Source: Paenibacillus sp. FSL H8-0537
GTDB lineage: Bacteria > Bacillota > Bacilli > Paenibacillales > Paenibacillaceae
DNA: 64,000 nucleotides
Assembly: GCF_038051995.1 (NCBI RefSeq)
Contig: NZ_CP150290.1
Coordinates: 2,408,001 to 2,472,000, forward strand
Direction: 5' to 3'
The translations under genes were made by a program, and so were the position numbers. This document shows positions 43,315 through 53,300 of this stretch, piece after piece. The notes under the pieces are model-generated. The model saw only the letters and a program-made list of their open reading frames with translations. It was not told where the DNA came from and ran no database searches. Every line of letters starts with the position of its first letter. The first letter of the stretch is position 1.

Positions 43315-44514
43315 CTATTCAATACCTTCCAGATGGAAAATACCGCAGTTAATGGCGGAAGCCGTCACGCGGGGCTCATATTGCCAGCGGATTTCCGCTT
43401 GGCGCTGTTCATACTGCACGCGTACGCTTTGCTTCAGCTCGTCGTCAGCCGCATGCTCGATTAGCGGCTCATAATACAGCCGAATGCGCTCCAGCTCCTC
43501 CTCCAGCCGCTCGGTTGCGGCACCTGCCCATTCATAATCGTAGCTTTTCAGCTTGCGCTCCAGCGCTTGCTCCATAATAGACAGCGCCTTGTTGAAAGAA
43601 AGGCCGTTTTTCGCCAAATGAATGTTAGCGGGCAGGCGCGGCGTGAGTCTAAGGCGCGAAGCCCGATCATGGAACTGCTCGGTGCAATGCCCCGTAGCCA
43701 GCGAAATCCCGAAGCTGTGTATTTCCTCGCGCTTGCGGTCGCAGGCGAACTCCACGCGCATATTGATGCCAAGCCAAGCGGTATAAGGCGTAGAGCTATA
43801 AGGCGAGGCGGCACCACGCTCCGGTTCTTGAAAAAGAAAGACGTAGCTGCCCTTTGATTTTGCCGCACCAAACAGCTGATCGAGCTTGCGCGAGCCGAAA
43901 TACATTTCCTCGCGCGGAATGCGCAGCCCCGTCTGATTGAGGCTGCCGTGTACAAAGCCGAGCGAGCGGCCAAGCGCAGCATCAGCCGCCGCCGCTTGGC
44001 TCGTTCCGGCTGTAGCTGCACCCCCGCTGCTATTGGCGCCTTCTGCATCAGCGCCAGATGCCGAACTCGCTGGCGCGGCCGAAGCTGCACCAGCCGTGTT
44101 AACTGGCGCGGGTGCACTTGCACTAGCCGCTGCACTTGCTATGTCCGCATCAGGCCACACGCTGCTTGCGGCACCGTTAAATGCAGCGGCATCTGTGCTT
44201 CCTGCAGCCCCGGCTGCGTTTCCTGCCGCACCTGCTCCGCCCGAGCCCGGTAAGGGTACGCGCTGCTGCGCGGGCAGCGTCCCAGCTTGCCCCGCGTCAT
44301 ACTTTTCACGGTCGGTTACGAGCAAATAGGTCATCGTCTCGGGAGCAGCGTTCGTGCGATCGACAAAGCTCCAGTAGTAGGGACGGTTCGTCAGCTCCCG
44401 GTCCGCATCAGGTGACAGCTTAACCGTGAAATGACAGGGCGATTTCTCTAAAACCTGGCACTGGGTCGCCTCCAAATAACGCTGCACAAACTTGTGTACC
44501 TGCTTCTCATTCAT
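43315..44514 (-). CDS. yqhG: YqhG-family protein with a 110-residue Ala-rich insertion
   Basis: 399 residues. The N-terminus QVHKFVQRYLEATQCQVLEKSPCHFTVKLSPDADRELTNRPYYWSF and the C-terminal part from LGRSLGFVHGSLNQTGLRIPREEMYFG match Bacillus YqhG, which is shorter (about 260 residues as I recall). Residues 72-181 are an insertion made mostly of Ala, Gly and Ser. The start at 44514 follows GGTGGAG and overlaps the end of yqhH by 8 bases. Function unknown; always beside the yqhH helicase. Confidence 0.85.
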   Translation of the reverse strand: MNEKQVHKFVQRYLEATQCQVLEKSPCHFTVKLSPDADRELTNRPYYWSFVDRTNAAPETMTYLLVTDREKYDAGQAGTLPAQQRVPLPGSGGAGAAGNAAGAAGSTDAAAFNGAASSVWPDADIASAAASASAPAPVNTAGAASAAPASSASGADAEGANSSGGAATAGTSQAAAADAALGRSLGFVHGSLNQTGLRIPREEMYFGSRKLDQLFGAAKSKGSYVFLFQEPERGAASPYSSTPYTAWLGINMRVEFACDRKREEIHSFGISLATGHCTEQFHDRASRLRLTPRLPANIHLAKNGLSFNKALSIMEQALERKLKSYDYEWAGAATERLEEELERIRLYYEPLIEHAADDELKQSVRVQYEQRQAEIRWQYEPRVTASAINCGIFHLEGIE

Positions 44515-46339
44515 GTCGTATCTCCACCGTCTGCCCAAGGGCTGTCATTTGTGACACAATTTGCGCACCTGCCTGCAGTTCAGGAGCAAGCTGTACCTCT
44601 TCGCGGATTTGCGTAATCGAGGAGGCAAGATCACTGATTTTATCGCGAAGCTCCGTTTCGCTGCCGCCTGATTCGAGCAGCATGCGGGCAAGCTGCTGCT
44701 CCAGCGAGCCATCTTTTTTCTCGAAGCGCTCCAAAATATGATCCAGCTCGCCAATGACAAGCTCAAACATATTAATTTTCTCATGCAGCAAATGGACAAT
44801 ATGCTCCTCTATCGTGCCGAGGGTGCATAGGTTGTAAATTTTTACGTCCTCGGTTTGTCCGAGCCTGTGGACGCGGCCAATCCGCTGCTCTACGCGCATT
44901 GGGTTCCACGGCAGATCGAAGTTGATCATATGGTGGCAAAACTGCAAATTGATGCCTTCGCCGCCTGCCTCCGTTGCAATCAATACTTGCGCCCGGCCGC
45001 GGAAGAGATCCATCATCCAATCCTTTTTACCGCGGTTCATCCCTCCCCTGTAAGGAACGGCAATCATGTCGTGGGAGCGGAAATATTGCAGCAAATACTC
45101 CTGCGTTGCCCGATATTCCGTGAAAATAATGACTTTATCGTTCATTTCCTTAACGAGCTCAAGCGCCTTCTCAGCCTTCGTATTGGCTTCGATTTTTTTG
45201 ATGAACTCGACGAGCTCCCATATTTTTGCGCGGACGGGCGAATCCTCGGCCGTCTTTTTGAACATATTGACGAGTGTCAGAAAGACGGCATCACGGCTGC
45301 TGCATACTTCGCGCTGCAGCGTGACTAAGGACAGCATGCTGCTAAGGTCGGGACCGCTCTCATCGTAGCGTTCATGCACGAAGGCGGTCACTGCGTCGTA
45401 AAGCGCCTGCTCGTCAGTCGACAGCTGCAGCGGAATATTTTTTACAAAACGTTTCGTAAACGAAATGCCGCCGTCGCCGCGGCGATTGCGAATCATAATG
45501 CTGGACAGCGCCGTTTGGAGCTGCTCCTCATTTTTCGGAAGACGCTTGTCAACGACGAAGTTGGCGGCAAACTCGCTTTGGCGGCCGAGCTGGCCAGGCT
45601 TGAGCAGAGTGATCAAATTGTACAGCTCGTCCAAATTGTTTTGCACCGGCGTTGCGGTAAGCAGCAGGCAATATTTTTTGCGCAGCTCGGTGACGAACTG
45701 GTAGTTGGTCGTTTTTTTGTTTTTGAGCTTATGCGCCTCGTCGATGATGACCATATCGTAGTCGGTGCCGAGAATGACGTCGCGATGGGGATCGCGCTTG
45801 GCTGTATCTATCGAAGCGACGACGACGTCGTAATGCCAAGTATGGGCTTTTTTCTGGGCAACGGCGGAAATGCCGAATTTCTGATTCAGCTCGCGCACCC
45901 ATTGCAGAACGAGCGAGGCGGGAACGAGAATGAGCGTACGGCGCACGAGCCCGCGGACGATGTATTCCTTCAGCACGAGGCCAGCTTCAATCGTTTTGCC
46001 AAGTCCAACCTCATCGGCGAGAATGGCGCGTCCGCCCATTTCATGCAGCACCTTGCGCGCAGTCGAAATTTGATGGGGCATCGGTTCGAGCATCGGCAGG
46101 CTGCGCAGGCATTGCAGCTGCTCGAAGCTTTCAATTCGTTTCGCTTGCTCCGCTTCCATCGATAGTTGATATAATGTCCAGTCATCCCAAGGTCCGTTTT
46201 TGGCAATGCGGTTTTGCAGCTCATCTAAGGTGGAACGGTCATATTGCAAATCTACGAGCGGATGAAGCTTGCGGGTGACTAGAGCAGCATCTGGAGCGGC
46301 GGAAAATCCGTACAGCGGTAGTTTATTATCTAAAGACAA
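44507..46339 (-). CDS. yqhH: SNF2-family helicase YqhH
   Basis: About 610 residues. The SF2 motifs are in order: ILADEVGLGKTIEAGLVLKEY (motif I), LILVPASLVLQW (Ia), MVIIDEAHKLKN (II), LLLTATPVQNNLDELYNL (III), VLIATEAGGEGINLQFCHHMINFDLPWNP (V) and RIGRVHRLGQTEDV (VI). It is an ATP-driven nucleic-acid translocase, perhaps RapA-like. The TTG at 46339 lies 8 bases after AGGAG; the ATG at 46357 overlaps that site. Co-transcribed with yqhG. Confidence 0.9.
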   Translation of the reverse strand: MSLDNKLPLYGFSAAPDAALVTRKLHPLVDLQYDRSTLDELQNRIAKNGPWDDWTLYQLSMEAEQAKRIESFEQLQCLRSLPMLEPMPHQISTARKVLHEMGGRAILADEVGLGKTIEAGLVLKEYIVRGLVRRTLILVPASLVLQWVRELNQKFGISAVAQKKAHTWHYDVVVASIDTAKRDPHRDVILGTDYDMVIIDEAHKLKNKKTTNYQFVTELRKKYCLLLTATPVQNNLDELYNLITLLKPGQLGRQSEFAANFVVDKRLPKNEEQLQTALSSIMIRNRRGDGGISFTKRFVKNIPLQLSTDEQALYDAVTAFVHERYDESGPDLSSMLSLVTLQREVCSSRDAVFLTLVNMFKKTAEDSPVRAKIWELVEFIKKIEANTKAEKALELVKEMNDKVIIFTEYRATQEYLLQYFRSHDMIAVPYRGGMNRGKKDWMMDLFRGRAQVLIATEAGGEGINLQFCHHMINFDLPWNPMRVEQRIGRVHRLGQTEDVKIYNLCTLGTIEEHIVHLLHEKINMFELVIGELDHILERFEKKDGSLEQQLARMLLESGGSETELRDKISDLASSITQIREEVQLAPELQAGAQIVSQMTALGQTVEIRHE

Positions 46340-46541
46340 GGGAGCAGCTCCTTTCATCGTTTAAGCCAATATTCATCGTCCAATCAAGCAAAATGAGTAG
46401 GTTAAAATCTTTGTTTCTAGTATGGCCCTTTCATCGCCTATTCATAAGAAAAGGTTAAAAAAAGCATGAGGACTAGCAACGGAAAGCGCAGGCTTTGGCA
46501 GGCGGGAAAATTGGGCGTTTTTGGCTGTGAATGATGAGGAA

Positions 46542-46590
46542 ACCCAATATGTAGTATGTTATAATGATTTTCAGACACAATATATCGGGT
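46542..46590 (+). promoter_or_regulatory. Tandem NrdR boxes at the nrdJ promoter
   Basis: ACCCAATATGTAGTAT (46542-46557) and ACACAATATATCGGGT (46575-46590) match the NrdR box ACACwATATATwGTGT at 13 and 14 of 16 positions. Their starts are 33 bp apart (about three helix turns), as usual for paired boxes. A TATAAT (46560-46565) lies between them. NrdR with dATP bound would repress the reductase. Confidence 0.7.
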
Positions 46591-46666
46591 TAAGCATGAG
46601 GTGAAAGGCCTTGTTAGCGGGCAAATAGAAACGTTTTAGCAAATGTAAGGAGAGGCGGCGTTACTT

Positions 46667-49600
46667 ATGGAGAAGAAACAAACCTCAGATGAAAATAGGA
46701 AAGGCACCAGCAGGCTGGAGGGGCTCAGCGAGAAAATTTTTCTCGATCGTTATGCTTGGAAAAATGCGGATTCCAGCGGCGCTAAGCCTGGAGACCTTGT
46801 GCTCGTGCTGACCAAAGATGATCCAAAGTTTCCAACGAAGGAAGTAGGAGAGATTGTGGTCCGTGAAGATGATCAGGTGGAGGTGCAGCTTCGAAGCGGT
46901 GGCCGTGTAACGACTGCGGTCGAGAAGCTGACGCTGACCATTGAGCAGACGCCTGAGGAAATGTGGGATCGTTTGGCGAAGGCGGTTGCCGGAGTCGAGG
47001 GCAGCGAGCAGAAGCGGGCAGAATGGACCGAGCGCTTTCGCTATATTTTGGACGACTGGAAACTCGTGCCGGGCGGCAGAATTGCAGCAGGGGCAGGGGC
47101 TAGTGAGGAGCTTACGCTATTTAACTGTTATGTGCTGCCTTCACCGGCAGATAGCCGTGGCGGCATTATGCAGACGTTGACGGAAATGACGGAAATTATG
47201 GCACGCGGGGGCGGTGTTGGCATTAATCTGTCGTCGCTGCGTCCGCGCCGCGCCATTGTGGCAGGGGTAAATGGCGCATCGAGCGGGGCGGTGTCATGGG
47301 GCGGGCTGTTCAGCTATACGACGGGGCTGATCGAGCAGGGCGGCAGCCGCCGCGGCGCCTTAATGCTAATGATCAATGACTGGCATCCCGATGTGCTGGA
47401 TTTCATTACGGTCAAGCAGACGATGGGCCAGGTGACGAACGCGAATTTATCGGTATGCGTGAGCAACGCTTTTATGAAAGCGGTGAAGGAGGATTTAGAG
47501 TGGGAGCTGGTGTTCCCGGATACGAAGGATACACAGTACAACGAGCTTTGGACAGGAGATTTGGATGCTTGGCGGGCACTCGGCAAAAAGGTGATTTTGT
47601 ACAAAACGGTCCGCGCCCGTGAAATCTGGCACATGATTATTGAATCAGCCTGGAAATCGGCAGAGCCCGGCGTCGTTTTTATGGAGTATTATAATCAGAT
47701 GTCGAATAGCTGGTATTTCAATCCCATTATTAGTACGAATCCATGCTTTCATCCGAGCACCAGAATTACGACGGAATACGGACTAATGACGATAGAGGAA
47801 TTGTATAAAAAAACAGTAGGAGCAAGCTTTCTTGTTGGTACAGATGCGCGTCTGGTCGAGCAGGCCAAGGTTGTTGGTGGACGTTCTTACGAGATTCCAG
47901 GGCTGAAGATGCGTCAAGCAACTGTGTTTCCTACCGGGGAGAAGGAGACGGTCGTCGTTTCCTTGCAAAATGGAATGGATATCAGCGTGACAAAGGACCA
48001 TCGCTTATATACGAATGTGGGCTGGAAGGAAGCACAGCACCTCACCCAAAAGGATTACGTTTATGTCCAATCCGGTAAAGGTCATTTTGCGGTGAAAGAT
48101 GAGTTAGGCGAGCATTGGGGATTGTTTCTAGGTTGGTTAACGGGCGACGGATGGATATCGAAACGCGGGGATATCGGCATGGTTTTTGGTGGCGGGGATG
48201 AGGAGGTCGTAAACCTGCTTGTAGAGGCGGGTGAGAGGATCACTGGAGTAAAGGCGAAGGTGTATGATCGAACAAACGGAACAAAACAGGTATATTGGTG
48301 GCGTAAAGAGCTGCTTCATAAGCTGAATGAGCTGGGTGTTAAAGCTGTCAAGGCCCCTGAAAAAGAAGTTCCCGATGCCTTGTTCACATCGTCAGAAGCT
48401 ACCGTAACGGCATTTCTGCAAGGGCTTTTTAGTGCAGATGGAACGGTTTATGAACGGGATGAAATGCGGCGCTCCGTTCGTTTAACTTCGGCTTCAAGAA
48501 AACTGCTGCAGGGCGTTCAGCTTTTGCTGCTTAATTATGGTATTCACAGCTCCATTTATGCCCGTCCCAAAAAAGCGCAAACGCAATTTCAATATACGAC
48601 AAAAGCTGGCGAGCACCGTACGTATGAAAGCAACGGCTTTTATGAGCTCATTATGACCGGAAACAATATTCTTGCCTTTAAAGATCAAATCGGATTTCAT
48701 TATGTGACGAGAAAACAAGAGGCGCTTGAGCGAATAGCTCGGGGGTCCCGTAAAACGGAAAAATTTCTGTCCAGAGTCACTTCAGTAAAGGCGGGAGAGA
48801 CCGTTACCGTTTACGATATTACGGAGCCTGTTACCCATTCGCTTATAGCTGGTGGAATGGTTGCTCACAACTGCGGAGAACAAGGTCTTCCCGGCTGGGG
48901 CGTCTGCAATCTTTCAGCGGTCAATCTGTCGCGTTTCTATAATGAGCAGCAGCATGATGTCGACTGGGAGGAGCTGGCGAAGGTGACGCGCTGGTCGGTG
49001 CGTTTTCTCGATAACGTCATTGACACCACACCGTACCATTTTCCTGAAAATGAAGCGAACCAAAAGCGCGAGCGCCGCGTCGGGCTCGGCACGATGGGGC
49101 TTGCGGAGCTGCTGATTAAGCTGCAAATCCGTTATGGCAGCGCGGAATCGCTCGAGTTTCTCGATAAGCTGTATGGGTTTATGGCCCGAGAGGCGTATCT
49201 TGCTTCGACGGAAATTGCAGCGGAGAAAGGTGCCTTCGCTGCTTTTGAAGCAGATAAATTTTTGCAAAGCGGATTTATGCGAAGCTTGACGTCGCATTAT
49301 CCCGAGGTGGGGGCTGCGGTAGAGCAGCATGGCATTCGCAACGTCACGGTGCTGACGCAGGCGCCGACGGGAAGTACCGGAACGATGGTCGGCACCTCGA
49401 CTGGCATTGAGCCGTATTTTGCTTTTGAATATTTCCGTCAAAGCAGGCTTGGTTATGATAAGCAGCTTGTCCCAATTGCCCAGCAGTGGAAGGATGCGCA
49501 TCCTGACGAGGAGCTGCCGGATTATTTTGTAGCTGCGATGGATCTGTCTGCAAAGGATCATATCCGGGTCCAGGCAGCGATTCAGTGCTGGGTGGACAGC

Positions 49601-50548
49601 TCGATTTCGAAGACAGCGAATTGCCCGAATGATTTCACAGTGGAAGAGACGAAGGAGCTTTACGAATTGGCGTTCGATCTTGGCTGTAAGGGCGTCACCA
49701 TTTACCGCGACGGCAGCAGGGATGTTCAGGTGCTGTCGACGACGGATGAGAAAGAGAAGAAGCAGGAGACGGAACAGGCGCTTAAGCTGTCATCACGCGC
49801 AGATAGCGGGGAGAAAGAAGTTCAAGTGGGGGATTATGGTGCCATAGCTATTGAGGGAGTGGCTTCTCAAGGGGCTTCAAGTGCTGGGAGCGTACATGAT
49901 GCAGCAGGCTCCAAAACTACTACAGCTACAACCGCTGTGAGTAAGAAAACGCTGGACAAAGCGTACAAAAATCGCCCGCAGGTGCTGCGCGGTGCCACCT
50001 ACAAGGTTAATACGCCATTCGGGATGGCGTACATTACGATCAATGATCTGTCCGGCTCGCCGGGTGAAATTTTTCTGAATGTCGGCAAGGCTGGCTCCGA
50101 CGTGTTCGCCATGGCGGAAGCGCTAGGCCGTGTCTGCTCGCTATTCCTTCGTTATGGCGATCATGGTCATAAGGTGGAACTGCTAATTAAGCACTTGAAG
50201 GGAATCGGCGGCACAGGTGCGATTGGTTTTGGCGCAAACCGAGTGGAATCGATTGCCGATGCTGTAGCGAAGGCGTTGGAGCAGCATATAGCGACTGCTG
50301 ATTTTCAGCAGCTATATGTGGAACAGCGGGTGGAAAGCGGTGAAGCACCGGAAGCAAGTGTGAGCTTGAAGATAGGTTCTTCCGCAACAGCTGCATCAAT
50401 AGCGGAAGCTAAAGACAGGCCAGAATCAGTACAAAGCCGCAGCAGCGCAAGCTCGTTTGACCTTTGTCCTTCTTGTGGCACAGCATCCTTGATTAATATA
50501 GAAGGCTGCAAGCAGTGCAGCAATTGCGGGTACAGCCGTTGTAATTAA
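46667..50548 (+). CDS. nrdJ: Class II (B12-dependent) ribonucleotide reductase containing an intein
   Basis: 1293 residues as translated; 917 after removal of the intein (360-735). Reduces ribonucleotides with adenosylcobalamin as radical source and needs no oxygen. Host motifs: GGRIAAGAGASEELTLFNCYVLPSP, ARGGGVGINLSSLRP, GAVSWGGLF, the split NPCGEQ active site, PTGSTGTMVGTSTGIEP, and a C-terminal zinc ribbon CPSC...CKQCSNCGYSRCN with redox cysteines. The ATG follows AAGGAGAGG. Two NrdR boxes upstream. No other reductase genes lie in the window. Confidence 0.95.
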   Translation: MEKKQTSDENRKGTSRLEGLSEKIFLDRYAWKNADSSGAKPGDLVLVLTKDDPKFPTKEVGEIVVREDDQVEVQLRSGGRVTTAVEKLTLTIEQTPEEMWDRLAKAVAGVEGSEQKRAEWTERFRYILDDWKLVPGGRIAAGAGASEELTLFNCYVLPSPADSRGGIMQTLTEMTEIMARGGGVGINLSSLRPRRAIVAGVNGASSGAVSWGGLFSYTTGLIEQGGSRRGALMLMINDWHPDVLDFITVKQTMGQVTNANLSVCVSNAFMKAVKEDLEWELVFPDTKDTQYNELWTGDLDAWRALGKKVILYKTVRAREIWHMIIESAWKSAEPGVVFMEYYNQMSNSWYFNPIISTNPCFHPSTRITTEYGLMTIEELYKKTVGASFLVGTDARLVEQAKVVGGRSYEIPGLKMRQATVFPTGEKETVVVSLQNGMDISVTKDHRLYTNVGWKEAQHLTQKDYVYVQSGKGHFAVKDELGEHWGLFLGWLTGDGWISKRGDIGMVFGGGDEEVVNLLVEAGERITGVKAKVYDRTNGTKQVYWWRKELLHKLNELGVKAVKAPEKEVPDALFTSSEATVTAFLQGLFSADGTVYERDEMRRSVRLTSASRKLLQGVQLLLLNYGIHSSIYARPKKAQTQFQYTTKAGEHRTYESNGFYELIMTGNNILAFKDQIGFHYVTRKQEALERIARGSRKTEKFLSRVTSVKAGETVTVYDITEPVTHSLIAGGMVAHNCGEQGLPGWGVCNLSAVNLSRFYNEQQHDVDWEELAKVTRWSVRFLDNVIDTTPYHFPENEANQKRERRVGLGTMGLAELLIKLQIRYGSAESLEFLDKLYGFMAREAYLASTEIAAEKGAFAAFEADKFLQSGFMRSLTSHYPEVGAAVEQHGIRNVTVLTQAPTGSTGTMVGTSTGIEPYFAFEYFRQSRLGYDKQLVPIAQQWKDAHPDEELPDYFVAAMDLSAKDHIRVQAAIQCWVDSSISKTANCPNDFTVEETKELYELAFDLGCKGVTIYRDGSRDVQVLSTTDEKEKKQETEQALKLSSRADSGEKEVQVGDYGAIAIEGVASQGASSAGSVHDAAGSKTTTATTAVSKKTLDKAYKNRPQVLRGATYKVNTPFGMAYITINDLSGSPGEIFLNVGKAGSDVFAMAEALGRVCSLFLRYGDHGHKVELLIKHLKGIGGTGAIGFGANRVESIADAVAKALEQHIATADFQQLYVEQRVESGEAPEASVSLKIGSSATAASIAEAKDRPESVQSRSSASSFDLCPSCGTASLINIEGCKQCSNCGYSRCN
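47744..48871 (+). other. Intein with LAGLIDADG endonuclease inside nrdJ
   Basis: 376 residues. It starts with Cys (NP|CFHPSTRITTEYGLMTIEELY), has the block B motif ISVTKDHRLYT, two dodecapeptide motifs (LFLGWLTGDGW and FLQGLFSADGT), and ends VYDITEPVTHSLIAGGMVAHN followed by extein Cys. All residues for splicing (Cys1, the TxxH, His-Asn at the end, Cys+1) are present, so it should splice. Joined exteins give NP-C-GEQ, with Cys+1 being the reductase radical cysteine. Confidence 0.95.
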
Positions 50549-51528
50549 CGTTTGAAAATATAGGCATAGAGAGCTGCGCTGTGATGGATCATGAAAGCTG
50601 CAAATATGGTTTTAAGTGCTGACAAAAATGGCTCATTAAAGATGAAAAACCAAACAAATATACATTTGCATGAATAGTTATGAACTTTCCGGTGAGTATT
50701 CATGAATTCGTATATTTATGCGAGATTAGAGCTTGTTCAAACTCCCTCGGCTTTTCAAAACACGTCCAGTGCAAAATAGCAAATTTGAATGGAGGTGCAT
50801 CTGTTCGGCGAAATTAATGTTAGTGTCTAGATATTATAGTAGTGTGAAATTCCATAAATAATTAGAATTGTAATCAAATTCGTTAGACAAACTGTTCCAT
50901 TATCTTTTGAAATGCTTTTTTATACAGTCGAAAATTTTAGTATTCTCTTGTAGCTAACTGTAACTTGTATTTGTATGTGTCCGCTGTATTATCTTTTGTC
51001 ACAAATCGCAAGATAAAATGTCACTTAAATTAATTATGGTGCCAAAGCCCGCATTCCTTTTGGATTCGGGCTTTTTTGTGTTTTAAGCATTCGGAAATAT
51101 GGTTGTTTTAATGTCAAGGGATGCTGGAAACAACTGATATCTGTATGGAAAATAATAGAATATCAAAAGTGAATTATAATAGGTTTTTTCAATGGAGTAG
51201 TTAAGCAAAAAGAAATGGGACCAATCCCTACGTTGATTTTTTATAAACGTATTATTCAGTAACTACAGTAATTTTAGTAGAATCGAAAAAATTAAAAAAA
51301 GTATAAAATACGATTTGTATTTCGTATTTTCCTGTTCTCTTTTACAAATGCCTTCACTTGATCCTTACTAAATCTGGCTATAGGTGCCATCCTCTCAAAC
51401 CAACTTTTCTCTCATTGTAATCTACATTCGGTTTGAGAGTTTACACAAACCAGCTAATATTATGTCAATACTTTCGCACAAACTATTTTATCTTCTAAAA
51501 TACAGAAAAAGACAGTACGTAAGTAACC
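50549..51528. other. 980-bp AT-rich gene-free stretch
   Basis: No frame of note on either strand. The only clear element is a plus-strand terminator-like hairpin at 51044-51077. What that terminator serves is unclear, since the nearest upstream gene (nrdJ) ends 500 bases before it; a small RNA between is possible. Confidence 0.6.
51044..51077 (+). terminator. Orphan terminator-like hairpin
   Basis: AAAGCCCG-ATTCC and GGAT-CGGGCTTT pair around TTTT, followed by T6. Confidence 0.75.
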
Positions 51529-51574
51529 CTAGTGGAAAATGGAGTTTTGTGTAAAATTATCCTTTTTTAAAGGG

Positions 51575-52770
51575 TTAGGAAGGGCGGTAATAAACCGATT
51601 TTTTAAGCATGGCGAAAATGATATGCAATAATTTATTGGTGCAAGCAATAAGTGCAACCCGGTGAGGCTTTCCTTCAAGCCTCTTCTTGTCATAAAATTC
51701 CGAATATTTTCGTTTCTCACTGCTCCTCGAATACCGCAAAGCACAGCCAGATAAAGCGCTCTTCTTAGACGGGAAGACCCTCGTTTGGTTATATGATTCT
51801 TAGTGGCTGCAAACTTACCTGATGAGAATACGCTAGGATCAATACCTGCAAATGCTACAAGTTTTTTGGCATGAGGGAACGAGGAGATGTCCCCAATCTC
51901 TGCAAGAATGGATGACGCAAGCTTATCTCCAATACCAGGAATAGAGCGCAATAAGTCAAAACCTTGTATGCTTGTTGCTTTGATTTTGATGGCTTGCTCA
52001 AGATCAGCAAGATGTTTTTGATACTCCATGAGCAAGCTAATCATAAGAAGCAGTGCTCTGACTTGTGATGGGCTGTAATCTACGATGAGACTGTTCTTGG
52101 TAGCACAAATGATCGCGTCGGCTTTATGAGATGCCCAGGACATCGACCGATTGCAGTGTGTACGAATGATCGTCTCCAATTCACCATGACTTGTGATGAG
52201 TACGTGTTCCGGTGTCGGATGTTTCCTCAACACCTCAAGTGCAGTTTTGGAGAATAGCTGACCAAATATGTTGGAGTACAGCGGAAATAGTTGATCCAAT
52301 ATCGATTGGAAGTTAAGCTGGGCTTGAACATAAGTATGGCTAATCATTTCGTGCTGCCTACATAAGAATCGAAGCTCGTCTTGTTCAAGGGGTCTTGATG
52401 GAGCTGCCTGGAGCTCTTCTTTGTAAAAGAGCTCTGCTAGATGTTTAGCATCTTCGGCATCGGTTTTCACTTTCCTTAGTTTGGATTTACGTGCACGTTG
52501 CGGGATAAGTGGATTGAGTGTAATGACCTCATAGCCCTTCTTTTGCAATACAGCTACAATTCCTAGATGGTAATGCCCAGTGGATTCGAGAACAACAACG
52601 GGCCTCAGACCGACCAACGTTTCAACCTCTTGTAACTTTAGTAACAAGATATTCATTTCTTCATGAGTATGCTGAAAGCGGAAGGGCTTACCGTAAGGTT
52701 TGTTTCTTTCAAGTAAGATGAATCCTTCGCTTTCTCCCTTAGACACATCAATGCCAATAACAGGTCTCAT
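51575..52770 (-). pseudogene. IS110-family transposase, frameshifted near the C-terminus
   Basis: The N-terminal RuvC-like domain is intact: IGIDVSKGESEGF (first Asp), VVLESTGHYH (Glu) and KVKTDAEDAKHLAEL (paired Asp), then the C-terminal Tnp domain with LLRSIPGIGDKLASSILAEIGDISSF and LVAFAGIDPS and SSRLRRALYLAV. After RNENIRNF the frame departs; the alternative frame reads EFYDKKRLEGKPHRVALIA and ends KSVYYRPS at 51575, the normal IS110 ending. A one-base loss near 51700 explains it. The shifted frame continues to 51529. Confidence 0.85.
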
Positions 52771-52960
52771 AAGCTCCTCCTACAAATGAAATCGCCGGCC
52801 CTACTAACTATTGCACGTCCATAGCTTCGCGTGTTATTCGAGATCTAGGTCTCAACCAGCTTAATCATGGTTTGTACAATAGCAGGTGGACAGTTTGTGT
52901 AACGGGCTTATTGCCCAGATATTTTATCGTCCTCCCCGGCTACAGCTATTGTAAATGAAA
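52771..52960 (-). ncRNA. Candidate IS110 bridge-RNA region
   Basis: The 190 bases upstream of the transposase contain no gene but several short stems (GAGA/TCTC at about 52840-52855; GGGC/GCCC at about 52909-52921). In IS110 elements the non-coding end upstream of the transposase encodes a structured bridge RNA. I have not folded it or found the target loops. Confidence 0.3.
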
Positions 52961-52961
52961 A

Positions 52962-52991
52962 TGAGGTCAACCAGATTAAGCTGGCTAACCT
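52962..52991. repeat. Hairpin at the IS110 upstream end
   Basis: GAGGT-caa-CCAG and CTGG-cta-ACCTC pair with a 6-nt loop. It resembles a terminator hairpin without T-run. The words GGTCAACCAGA recur in the terminator at 61536-61566. Confidence 0.6.
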
Positions 52992-53064
52992 CATAATACG
53001 AGAATATTTTACAGACTCATGCCGAGAAGTTGTTTACTCACATCACTCACAATCTTGGTTCACT

Positions 53065-53250
53065 TTGTATCGAATGCTACATGCGATTAAATGGTTTTTG
53101 CGGGGCATGCAGTCAGGCACTTGTCCCCTGCCCGATGTTTCGTATCGAGTTCAAGCTAAGTTCATTGGTTTTGGCGAAAAGAACCTAATTGTATGCAATA
53201 GCTGCTTTGAAGCGGTTCATAAAGAGTTCTCTCATATGTTTCAAGGGTAG
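53065..53250 (+). CDS. Short ORF or gene fragment, 61 aa
   Basis: An open frame reading LHAIKWFLRGMQSGTCPLP and CNSCFEAVHKEFSHMF. No ribosome site is visible, so it may be the 3' piece of a gene cut by the IS110 insertion. Two cysteine pairs could bind a metal. Not recognised. Confidence 0.3.
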   Translation: MYRMLHAIKWFLRGMQSGTCPLPDVSYRVQAKFIGFGEKNLIVCNSCFEAVHKEFSHMFQG

Positions 53251-53300
53251 CACAGGGGTATCGATTTTGAAAAGCTCATAATGATTTTGCAGGTTTTTAC

